In this document: positions 1-8,340 of the stretch, in pieces
Layout of the letters: each line of letters opens with the position of its first letter
Position numbering within the stretch: the stretch's first letter is position 1
Assembly (NCBI GenBank): GCA_947650285.1
Contig: CANTFL010000217.1
Span: 1-10,084 of the forward strand
Direction: 5' to 3'
Source: Hyaloperonospora brassicae
Taxonomy: Eukaryota; Oomycota; Peronosporomycetes; Peronosporales; Peronosporaceae
DNA length: 10,084 bases
Notes under the pieces: generated by a model
Told to the model about the DNA's origin: nothing
The model's input: only the letters and a program-made list of their open reading frames with translations
Databases searched by the model: none
Made by a program: the position numbers and the translations under genes

Positions 1-1768
1 GTGATGCCGTTGGTCTGGTGTTCCAACGACGCCGTGATTTGCTGCTCGATACCTTGATCTTCGTAGAAGGTATTTATTAAGTTGGTCGCAAACTCATGCG
101 CTCCATCATTCCAAACAAACTTGATCTTCTTGCCGAACTGCGTCTCGATCTTTAAAATGTAGCTCCTAATTTAGTCTTCACTCTCAGACTTGGACCGCAG
201 ACAGAAGCCCTTCATGCACCCGCTTGCTCCGTCAACCACAAGCAGAAAGTATCTGCTGCCGCCGATCGAGAATTGTTCCATTGGCCCGCAAATGTCGAAG
301 TGCAGCAACTCGAACACACCATATTGACGCTTCTCACGGTTGGTTGGGAATGGGTTTTGGACCATCTTCCCTTGCTGGCAACCGCGACACACTCTTGGCC
401 CAGTCGAGTTGAGAGGCGCCTTGGCTTCCTTGATCATGCCGGTGGCCACCATCTTGCGCAGAACATCGAGGGGTGCATGACCCATGCGCGCGTGCAAGTC
501 GATGGTCCCGTTGCGTGTCGCTGCATTCGCCGATCGTTGAGGAGTTCGCAGCCAGTAAAGTCCATCACGAGATCCGTTGTTGCCACGACTTGCGTGGAAT
601 TCTTGCGCGTTACTTGCATCTTGGAACCATCGAAAATGACTTGGAACTTGCCACCCTTGTTGATCTGCGGCACCGAAAGCAAATTCTTGCTCATACTTGG
701 CACGAACAGCGCGTCCTTGATCTCGATGTCGCGTTCGTCTCCATTGGGCAGAACCACCCGTTCCATGATGGTTATTACAACCTTGATCGCAGCCTTGCTG
801 CCATCAGCCACCGCTAGCTTGCCTTCCTCTCGCTCATTCAGGCTTGCAAACTTGGCCTTATCGTTGCAAATATGATGCGTCGCACCGATGTCGACCGCCC
901 ACATCCCTGGCATATTCTTGCTCGTTGAAAATCCAGCAAAACCGCAAACGCAACTCGATCGTAGTCGTCGTCGTAGTTGCTGTTGGTTCGCCACTGAACG
1001 TTGTTGGCTCCGCGTCCACGGCATTGTTGCCGCCGCGTCGACCACTCCTTGATTTTCGTCCCTTTGCTTGGTCCAGCACCGCTCCGCCGTGTGCCCCAAT
1101 TTTCCGCAGTACGTACACTGGCGAGGTTCACGCTCAGCACTGAACGACTTCGCCGCGTCTTCAGTCTTCACCGATGTCGTCTTTTCACCTTTCCTCTTGA
1201 TGTGCTCATTCGTGAGCACTCTCACGACGTCTCGCGATCGCAGTTCCGCGCTGCACATCTCCAAGTTTAGCACGACATTCTCGTAGCTCTTGGAGAGGCT
1301 GCGCAACAAGCAGATCGCCACGTCCTCGTCCTTCATCTTGGCACCGATACTGATTATCTTCGCGCTGATGTTGAGGACTTCATTGCAATGATGCATCACA
1401 TTGCCGCCTTTCTTCATCTCCATGCTGAATAGCTGGCGCTTTAAGTTGATGCGCCCAGCCTTCTGCGACTCGCCGCACAGCGTCTTCAAACGCGTCCACG
1501 CGGTCCACACCACCTCACAATTATCGACGATGTGATGTTAGTCGGCGTCCATGTGGAGCAACATCAGTCCGAACGCGATGTTGCTCGTCTTGACGTAGTC
1601 GTCCATGGCGCGAGGGTCCGCGAAGGTCGGTGACGTCTCCCGGTTCACCACGTGCCACGTCGACTTGGTCAGAAACACGCCACGCATGTAGCGGCTCCAT
1701 GTCGCGTAGTCGTCTCCGTTGAACTTGTCGATGGAGATCTTGGTGGTGGCATCATGAGCAGAGGACAT
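1..1768 (-). pseudogene. copia gag-pol polyprotein, 5' part, broken
   Basis: This would encode the capsid protein and enzymes of an intracellular virus-like particle. Domains in order: a copia-type Gag region (motif [17 protein letters not shown]); a CCHC zinc knuckle at 1117-1076 (C-X2-C-X4-H-X4-C); an aspartic protease at 892-881 reading DIGA where DSGA is expected; a pre-integrase HHCC zinc region (HARMGH ... CRGC); and the integrase core with first Asp in HFDICGP (296-294) and second Asp in WNDGAHEF (107-105). By D,D35E spacing the catalytic Glu falls just outside the window. Breaks: TAA at 1540-1538 (the second copy has TAC); a frame-shifted patch at about 1048-931 that returns to frame; a one-base loss near 566; and TAA at 173-171. 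I place the start at ATG 1768-1766 because the plus-strand copy keeps an ATG at the matching place. An in-frame ATG at 1783-1781 lies inside the primer-binding site. Confidence 0.88.
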
Positions 1769-1775
1769 CGTGCTT

Positions 1776-1787
1776 GGGCTCATAACC
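1776..1787 (-). other. primer-binding site, initiator tRNA-Met anticodon-arm type
   Basis: The minus strand reads GGTTATGAGCCC with no gap after the LTR end. Its complement GGGCTCATAACC matches the anticodon arm of eukaryotic initiator tRNA-Met as I remember it from yeast, with CAT as the anticodon. Drosophila copia and Ty5 are known to prime from such a half-tRNA instead of from the tRNA 3' CCA end. The same 12 bases contain an ATG in frame with gag. Confidence 0.7.
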
Positions 1788-2051
1788 TGTTGAGAGGTGT
1801 AAAGCTTGACGACCGAAACCGGAAGGATGCTGAGAGTCCACTTGGAAGACCGGAGAAGACACTTGGGGGGTAGATGGAAGATTGGAAAGTGATCGATTAT
1901 CGAAGCTTATCCGCCTACGCCCTGATTTATATGTGTCCACATATAAATCAGTCGGCGCGTCTAATCACCCTACTCGTCTAATCATTCCTGCGTCATTACC
2001 GACGTAAAAACTATCCCGTAAGAACTACATCTTAGATTTCTGGTTGTTACA
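1788..2051 (-). repeat. 5' LTR of the younger copia element (264 bp)
   Basis: On the minus strand it begins TGTAACAACC and ends CTCTCAACA, the usual TG...CA ends. It is followed at once by a primer-binding site and preceded by reverse-transcriptase coding sequence of another element. The 264-bp length is inferred from these borders, because the 3' LTR is not in the window to confirm it. A perfect palindrome with TATA motifs lies about 100 bp from the LTR start. Roughly the last 150 bp is pyrimidine-rich with repeated TCTTCC-like stretches. Parts can be aligned to 7107-7266 upstream of the second gag copy. The outer border is slightly ambiguous because the junction itself forms the short palindrome GTTACAGTAAC (2046-2056). 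Confidence 0.75.
1922..1951. promoter_or_regulatory. LTR palindrome carrying TATA motifs (likely LTR promoter core)
   Basis: A perfect inverted repeat has 14-base arms (1922-1935 and 1938-1951) around a 2-base centre. Each arm contains TATAAAT on one strand (plus strand 1942-1948, minus strand 1931-1925), so a TATA-like box faces each way. Its position, about 100 bp into the LTR and about 150 bp before the primer-binding site, suits a U3 promoter. The matching stretch at 7107-7136 keeps 25 of 30 bases. The promoter role is inferred. Confidence 0.55.
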
Positions 2052-3030
2052 GTAACCTTAAATAGCCGCTAGACGCGCCTTGCACTTATCAGTGGATTCA
2101 TCGTCTTTTTGCTTGATTTTGATCTTGAACACCCACTTAGTGCCGATTGCACGGTGTCCGCTTGGTAACGTGGCCGCTCGGAGCACTCTGCGAAGTCGCA
2201 TCGACTCAAGCTCCGCACGAATGGCCTTACGCCGATAAGCTTGATCAGGTCCGCCAATAGCATATTGGAACGTCGCTGGCTCAGAAAATTCGTCATCTTC
2301 GGCTGCGTTGACACTTTCACGCCAGAAGTTAGGAGGGCTTGTATCGTCTACATTGTCTTTATCATTACCCTTCTCTTCTTCATCCCATTCCGCAAGAGCA
2401 TCGGATCGTCGTTTCACGCGACGTTCTTCGTCAGATGCAGTCGCTTCTTTGAATCCAGATCCATGATGAACGGGATGTGAGCTTCGAGACGCCTGTTCTT
2501 CGTATCTTAAGCGGTTGTTTCTTTTTTCTCCAGCCATTTGAAGTCCATTTCACGAGCCCCGTCATCGATTGCAAGTGAGTCGAAGTCCAGTGCTGTGTCT
2601 TCAACGATTTCTTCCGGGAGTGCTGGCGAAAATCCAAAGGCTGGTCTATCAAATTCGACGTCCCGAGTGATCATCACTGAGCCTGCCTCGATATCGAAAG
2701 ATCGATACGCCATTGACATTCTTCGTATCCCATGAACAGCTCTTTACGATCTTTAGGGTCCCACTTGAGTCGCTTCTCTGTCGGTGTCGGCTCATACGTT
2801 CAGCATCTGAATACTCGCATGTGTTTGACGCATGGATTGGACTTGTACATGATATTGAACGGAGTCTTGTCTTGGGAACTTGGACGATGGCAGGTGATTT
2901 CAAATGTATATTGCCGTTATCGCAGCTTCAGCCCAGAAGTACTTGAACAGATTTGCATGGTGAAGCAGACTGCGCCCATAGTATCGATGTCCCGGTTAAA
3001 GCGTTACGGTGTACCTGTAGAAGCTTGAGA
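2052..3030 (-). mobile_element. older Ty1/copia fragment, interrupted by the younger element
   Basis: This is an internal piece of a second copia element in the same orientation as the younger one. It starts somewhere in the integrase core (upstream edge placed near 3030, uncertain by about 50 bases) and is cut at 2052 by the younger element's LTR. The coding match reaches the junction: the last readable codons, GGT TAC, fit the Gly-Tyr that commonly follows the KARLVAK block of copia reverse transcriptases. The missing remainder should lie beyond the younger element's 3' LTR, outside the window. No LTR or gag of this older element is visible to the right of 3030, so its 5' portion is lost or unrecognisable. 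Confidence 0.8.
2052..3030 (-). pseudogene. copia integrase C-terminal part to reverse transcriptase N-terminus, broken
   Basis: Readable blocks on the minus strand, in order: FNRDIDTMG (3000-2974); RSLLHHANLFKYFWAEAA (about 2970-2921), the helix after the integrase catalytic Glu; TPFNIMYK (2865-2842) and HMRVF; EKRLKWDPKDRKELFMGYEE (about 2785-2725); SFDIEAGSVMITRDVEF; an acidic linker (EWDEEEKGNDKDNVDD); then the reverse-transcriptase start KAIRAELESM (2228-2199), IGTKWVFKIK (2147-2118) and KARLAA before the junction. Damage includes TAA at 3006-3004, TGA at 2902-2900 and 2802-2800, and TAA at 2060-2058 beside an apparent in-frame TTT insertion. Frame changes lie near 2975, 2880 and 2718, and another probably at the six-A run opposite 2522-2527. 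The catalytic YVDD region of reverse transcriptase is not in this piece. Confidence 0.82.
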
Positions 3031-3409
3031 GGAAATACGAATCGACGACGGTTTCATCGGTGCAAATATGATAGGTAATACGACCGACGACGTATGAGAT
3101 ATAGCGCCTGATGGAAAGAAATTTCTGCGATTTTGACATCTCACTATAAAACGTCAAAGCAGGCAGCAAAAAATATGATGCCGACGACACAACGAAGGCC
3201 GGTGAAGAATCAAGTATCACTATGGAAGACGATGATGACATAACGAACAGACAGTAACAGACAACGGTGCGTAAGTCTTCTCAGAAGTGGCTATTACTTC
3301 TGTAGCTAGCAATTGTAGAACGGCTAAAGACCTTTTTAGAGTGTTGCGATATACATTTTGTTAAGGGATGGCACAATCAGACGATAAGTTGCATAATTCG
3401 ATGAAAGGA

Positions 3410-3427
3410 AAACCCAAAGTTGGGTTT
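3410..3427. repeat. short perfect inverted repeat
   Basis: The bases AAACCCAA-AG-TTGGGTTT form 8-base arms with a 2-base centre. It lies in the AT-rich stretch with no gene beside it. A repeat this short can arise by chance. Confidence 0.4.
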
Positions 3428-3892
3428 GAATATGAATTATGGAAATAAGCGACTGAGTTAATAAACTGTAGAGATTGAATGATAAATTAATGCTGAAGAA
3501 GCCAAATAGAGTGTTTTTCTAACTGAAGAGGATTTCAAGAGCCAAATTGAAAGCTTATGGTTCGCAATCTAGTCAAACTGTTATTAAAAACAACATAGAA
3601 AAGTGTTCTCACGAATAATTGACATAGACAAACACTCAAAGTCCAGGGTACGTGAATTGTCTATTACAACATTAAATTTAACATAAGCGGCATCAGCAAG
3701 ACAGTCGTTCGGTATCCATTTAGAGACCCTGACGCAGAAGAGCTTTCTGATCGGCAACCGTCCGGTAAGTCGAGGAAATTATTATCTAATCAACACGGAG
3801 ATCGTAATTTTTTCGATGCACATAGCTATCACATTTTCTTGCATACAGCATGTAGCAGCAATTTCCCGAATCACCGTAATATGTGCGTGGGA

Positions 3893-3909
3893 CGCTTTAA
3901 TTTAAAGCG
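3893..3909. repeat. short palindrome
   Basis: CGCTTTAA-T-TTAAAGCG has 8-base arms around a single central base. No neighbouring gene gives it a role, and it may be chance in AT-rich sequence. Confidence 0.35.
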
Positions 3910-6900
3910 CGAGATGTACGAAATGTTAATCACGCTTCTGTAAACCCTCTTATAAATTTGCTAGAATATCCTATAAAGTCGTTAATCGAACATAGCGACA
4001 TTATGCCGCCTTACAACCTCCAAATCAAATTACAAAATGAATTATGGAGTGAAGAAACCAGTCAGTCGTCATTAACGCCGATGCTTTTTCAGTTTTCGAC
4101 TCCTTATATGTAGCGGATTGTAGTGCTGTATTTCTACTTTCTCGGTGAGTGCCACTTTTGTGCGACATAGACGCGCAGTGCATTCCCTTTCGATATAAAG
4201 ACAATAATACAAAAATAGCATTATGCCATAAAAGTGGTCGAGCATGGCTTCCATATCGCCTTTAGACAGTGTGGATAGAACATGCATCAATTTTAATGGT
4301 TTGTTGCATTACACGATCTGTTACGTGTGACTTAGTATTAAGACAAGTAAGCATACGCTTTACCCGAGATCGTGGGTGCAGAGCGTCGTACTCACATATC
4401 GCTGAAAAGCAGGTATAGGCCAAAATTAACCAACAGATGCGATCTCTATTTTAGTGGAAGTCGTGAGACACAAACTCATTATACTTAAGAATGGAAAAAA
4501 TGAAAATAACATAAATATGGGTGGAAGCACCCAGCAAAATGTTTTTTAGAGATTCGTATCAGCTTTACGATTACTCGCAAGCCCTACTAATATTTTTGAT
4601 AAATATTTAAGTAGCATGATACGGTGATTTAACCTAAAATGGTCTGACGGACGGATATGCGATGAAAGTTCGTAAACATATCAGAGGAAAGATTTGTCGA
4701 CGATGATAAGATTTCTTGGTGCTGAGCCCAATTTTTTATACCAAATACTACACGTCCTAGAGATTCCATGTCTGCTTATACGTAGAGTATCGGAAGATAA
4801 ATTGGCTTTGATGCCTGGACGGCATAAAACAAACGTCTTGTTTAGGGACACATCAATGACAGAGGGTAAGTAAGAGAATACATACAAGTATATTCTCAAA
4901 CCTTTGAGGTTTTCATTCTCTCTGGAACAGTCAAAAAAATTGTTCAGAAGATCTTCGACATTAGACGGCCTAAACGCGAGGCAGATCATACCACTTGGCA
5001 ATAAATTAACATAACTATACCTTACACGTGACGGTATCGAAGAAGCTTCGGGTCAGGCTAACATTACAAATCACCCATAAAATAAAAAGCACAGACTACG
5101 ATCAAGACCGTGTTATAGGCGTGGGCAGAATGCTAGCGGCTCATCACACAGAATGCAAAGGGGGTAAGGAGACGAGTTATTGGCCCCGCAGAACTTTCGC
5201 TGACGTAATATGTCTACTATTTGGCCGAGACAATATACAAATCGGCTCGTATTACGGCTAATTCTAAATATATCAAATTAGTCAGCGTCATATCCTATAA
5301 CTCAGTGAAATACTATACACGAGCCGGGACAGGCGGCAAATCTCGCTGAAGTCCTACGTCCGCTGGTGACAAGATTTCTGAAGCCAAAACTTGCTATAAT
5401 TTAATCTCGCTGACGCCAGGCCTTGATGATTTAATGGCTGGTGACTGACCAGTGTAGGCAAGATTAATGAGAACGCATTCGGACGCTCTTATTTTAATTA
5501 ATGATTGTACAGAAAGGATTGGGGATAATGGGAGCTTATACGTAGATCTGAGATATAGAACTGCATACTGATTAATATGTAGTAAAATTCCCTGGTCTCA
5601 ATACACGCGTATAATTTTTGTTAATTCCCCAAGTGAGATAAAGTATGCCTGCCGTCAAATCTCTAGAGGTCTAAATTGATGTGGATTCGAAGAGGAGTGT
5701 CACGAGAGCAGGTAGGCCCGGGAAGGGCCATCGCTAGCATAGATCGTTGGGTATTTTTATTTGTCAAGCCTAATATTGAATAGACGATTCTTTTAATGAT
5801 TTGTTTAGCGACTATCTGGTCGGCCTCACCGGAAATCACCGTAGTCCATCTAGTCGATCGTAAACTGCGCTCGGTAGCCTGTAAGAATGCGTAAAGCGCC
5901 GACTTCTGCCCATTGGTGTGAAATAACAAAAATTATAATTTTGTTGGCTGCTGAGATCAGACAGGATTCTAAATATTTTGTGTGTGATATATCGGTTAAG
6001 CAATAGACACAACTTAACTTGAACGGGCGAACCGTAAAGATATATTACCCTATGCTCAAGTAACAGCACAACCAGCCGACTATATTCGGCGATAAACTTA
6101 TGTTAATGAGCTTATAATATATCCATATAGCTTTAATAAATGATTTGCCATAAACAAAACGACCGGTGTAAAGAAATGCACAATTTTTGCGATTCGTCGA
6201 TTAATTATACGATGAGTCTTTCTATCACTATACAAAGTCATATATTACTTAATCACGATTCTTTAATCGCCCGAAACGATCAAAACAATTGTCAAGTTCA
6301 TAATTATTACCTCGTATATACTGGCGTTACGATTAATAAATTTGTCGCGTTCAAAATGATTATCTTGTATACTGGCGTACATAAAAATCTTGGCGGTGAT
6401 TGACTCGAGTTCGCGCTGGAGTTGGTCGAAACATGGTTCATTTATGCAAATTCCAGTATATTCGCGCACAACTACCAATGTCCGCCGTTGCTATCGCTGG
6501 TTGGGTCCGTATTACTCGTCTAAAGGCAGAAAAACTTGTCAAATGTCGGCGGAACAAGAGCGTACAGTAACTTGCAAGTCTGGATCGAAGTGAGTACTTG
6601 CTATGCGACTCGATGTAGGGGCAATATAACCGAGCGTTACGTCGGCACACAGTCTGAGTGGTAAATGCTTCCTACATCTCACAAACTTCGACCTCGCGCA
6701 CGCATACAGGCTTGATTTCTGAATGACATGGATACAATAGCGCAAAAACGATGAAGGTGCTTTCGTAAAAAATCTTTTAATGTAAAACCAATCGTATCGT
6801 AGATCAACGCGTTTAAACTTGATAGCTATTCTCGCAAATTAAGTGTATGATTATTAAGTCTGCAACAAATCTAGTCCTTCACGATCGGACAAATGACTTT

Positions 6901-7082
6901 AATTTTATCTCTTCTCTAACCTCCGTCATATCAGCTGCAACTTAATGTAGTAAAGCTAAGTATAGGTACTATCTTGAATATTTACTACAACCCGAGCCTA
7001 AATTTTTAGTATTTGCATCATAGCTCTCACAATATTACCAAAGAATCGATAGCATGAACAGGGTATTCGGATGGCCAACATA

Positions 7083-7122
7083 ACTTATATGTAAACAATA
7101 GCACACAATTTATATGTGAACA
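7083..7122 (+). repeat. imperfect direct repeat at the edge of the LTR remnant
   Basis: ACTTATATGTAAACA (7083-7097) and ATTTATATGTGAACA (7108-7122) agree at 13 of 15 bases, with starts 25 bases apart. The second unit is the left half of the LTR palindrome region seen at 1922-1951. The first may be a local duplication of it. Confidence 0.45.
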
Positions 7123-7266
7123 CACATCAATTAGGGTTTTAGGTAGAAGTTTACCCGATGTATACTTTCTTTCGAGAACTCCTTCTTTCTCTCAACCGTT
7201 TTCTCTTTGGTCTTCTTGATACATTCTATTTTTCAGCTTTACGCTTCCCTTTCATTTAGCTCTTAA
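7107..7266 (+). repeat. LTR remnant, downstream part
   Basis: This corresponds to roughly the last 160 bases of the 264-bp LTR at 1788-2051, as its reverse complement. It contains the decayed palindrome (arms now about 10 of 12 matched), then a pyrimidine-rich run with repeated CTTC/TTTC, and ends just before a GGATTGAGCC stretch that can be lined up with the GGTTATGAGCCC primer site. Outside the first 30 bases the alignment is loose. Confidence 0.55.
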
Positions 7267-7286
7267 TATGGATTGAGCCAAAAGCC

Positions 7287-8340
7287 ATGACTTTTGACCA
7301 AGAAGCATCCTACAAAGTCTCTACCGATAATTTCAACGGTGAAAACTACGCGACATGATGCCGCTAAATGCGTGACGTTTTCCGGATCAAGTCGAAGAGA
7401 CGTGTCGTAAACCGTGAAAAGTGACCCGACCTTTGCGGACCCTCGAGCCATGGACAAGTATGTCAAGTCCAGAAGCGTCGAGTTTCGATTGATGCTGTTA
7501 CATATGAACGCAGACTACCGCTATGTGGTCGACGACTGCGAGGAGCGTGGGTTGTGTGGGCGCGCTTAGAGACTCTGTACAAGGGCTTGCAAAAGTCTGG
7601 TCGTATCAGCCTCAAGCGGCGGATATTCAGCATAGACTTGTCGTCGGAAGGCGCAAATGCCTTGCACCATTGCACCGAAGTTCTCAGCGTCAGCGTTAAG
7701 ATCAGCAGCATCGGCGCTGAGATGCAGTACGAAGACGTAGTGATATGTTTGTTTCGCAGTCTTTCCAAGAGCTGCGAGGACGTCTTTCTCAACTTGGAGA
7801 TGAGCAGCGCGGAGACACGGACGCAAGATGTTGTAAAGGTGTTGAAAAACGAGCATATCAAGAGTGAAGACGAGAGGAAAGCATCGGTGAAGACGCGGTA
7901 AAGGCTTTCAGTACCGAACGTGAGTCTCGCCAGTTCACGTACTGCAGAAAATGGAGACTTGCGGCGGAGCGATGCTGACCAAGCAGAAGGAAGAGAATCG
8001 AGGAGCTCGATGCGGCGGTGATAACGGTCGTGGACGCGGAGCCAATAATCTTCAATGGTAAAGCCACGATGAAGACTATTGACACGATCGTGTGGCGCTC
8101 GCTATTTCATTGGAATGCGGGATTTCGGCGGGCAAAGGTATGTGTGGAATGTGGGCGATCGACAGTGGTTTGACGCATCGCAATTTTCACAACAAGTCCA
8201 AGCTACCTGTCCTCAACGAGAAAGATGAAGGAGAAGGATAGATAGTGGGTGGAAACAAAACTACAATCAAAGGTGTCGGAACTATCATCGCAAAGGTAGT
8301 TGTATCAAACAGCTACAAGCGTGATGTCTAGATTGAGAAT
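7287..8340 (+). pseudogene. copia gag to protease, heavily degraded
   Basis: This is the same Gag start as in the minus-strand copy: FNGENYAT, then [41 protein letters not shown], and [20 protein letters not shown], typical of copia Gag. The start ATG (7287) aligns with ATG 1768-1766 of the other copy. Stops: TGA 7356 (at a Trp), TAA 7365 (at a Tyr), TGA 7422, TAG 7567, TAA 7899, TGA 7976 (at a Trp) and TAG 8329. Frame changes lie near 7420, 7548, 7894 and 7977. The zinc knuckle remnant (7934-7975) has lost its first Cys (now Phe) and its His (now Leu). An RG-rich spacer follows (GRGRGANN, about 8022-8048). The protease Asp-Ser-Gly is kept at 8161-8169, though the next residue is Leu where Ala is usual. 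Confidence 0.82.

Larger units (their letters stand above)
1..2051 (-). mobile_element. Ty1/copia LTR retrotransposon, 5' part (younger, nested copy)
   Basis: Read on the minus strand, the order is 5' LTR (2051-1788), primer-binding site (1787-1776), gag, protease, then integrase running off the left edge. The order protease-integrase, with integrase upstream of where reverse transcriptase must lie, is that of Ty1/copia rather than Ty3/gypsy. The rest of integrase, reverse transcriptase, RNase H and the 3' LTR would be left of position 1. The LTR abuts reverse-transcriptase coding sequence of another copia element at 2052, so this copy is an insertion into an older one. The expected 5-bp target duplication is GTAAC (2052-2056), but its partner is outside the window. 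The coding region carries stops and frameshifts, so the copy is not autonomous. Confidence 0.88.
3031..7082. other. AT-rich stretch without recognisable genes
   Basis: Stops are dense in all frames. The longest open frames (106 codons at 5001-4681 minus, 87 at 6140-6403 plus, 88 at 5929-5663 minus, 77 at 5028-5261 plus) show no motif I recognise and no coding bias. One 60-base line counted by hand (3301-3360) has about 37% G+C, against about 62% at 1081-1140 and 57% at 7561-7620 inside the elements. I saw no tRNA-like promoter boxes, terminal inverted repeats or tandem arrays. Two small palindromes are listed separately. It may be intergenic sequence or very old repeat debris. Confidence 0.6.
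7083..8340 (+). mobile_element. decayed second copia copy, 5' end, opposite orientation
   Basis: In the plus direction it has an LTR remnant, a degenerate primer-site region and gag to early protease, all colinear with the younger minus-strand element. The LTR part is supported by 7107-7136, which matches the LTR palindrome at 25 of 30 bases, and by a similar end (CAGCTTTACGC ... CTCTTAAT against AGCTTTACACCTCTCAACA). The LTR start cannot be placed: from the other copy it would fall near 7010, but no clear TG border is visible. Similarity stops near 8340, inside the protease domain. The rest of the element is missing or replaced, so this is a 5' fragment. Confidence 0.75.

Noticed and set aside
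434..570. Programmed -1 frameshift between protease and integrase
   Set aside because: No slippery heptamer or downstream structure is seen. Copia elements normally use one frame, and a single-base loss explains it better.
273..875. 200-codon plus-strand frame over the integrase-protease region
   Set aside because: It is the antisense shadow of the copia gag-pol frame, whose domains read clearly on the minus strand.
4681..5001. 106-codon minus-strand frame in the AT-rich stretch
   Set aside because: No motif, no neighbour or homology clue I can see, and its length is within chance for a 4-kb region.
4774..5546. GCTTATACGTAGA present twice (4774-4786 and 5534-5546)
   Set aside because: A single 13-base match within about 4 kb of AT-rich sequence is close to chance expectation and the flanks do not match.
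6317..6379. TATACTGGCGT repeated at 6317-6327 and 6368-6378
   Set aside because: Only 11-12 bases are shared, with diverging flanks and no third unit.
6390..6593. 67-codon plus-strand frame rich in Ser, Trp and Arg in a locally less AT-rich pocket
   Set aside because: It opens with TTG, shows no recognisable domain and has no flanking exon evidence. The AAGTGAGT at its end looks like a splice donor but has no acceptor or partner I could place.
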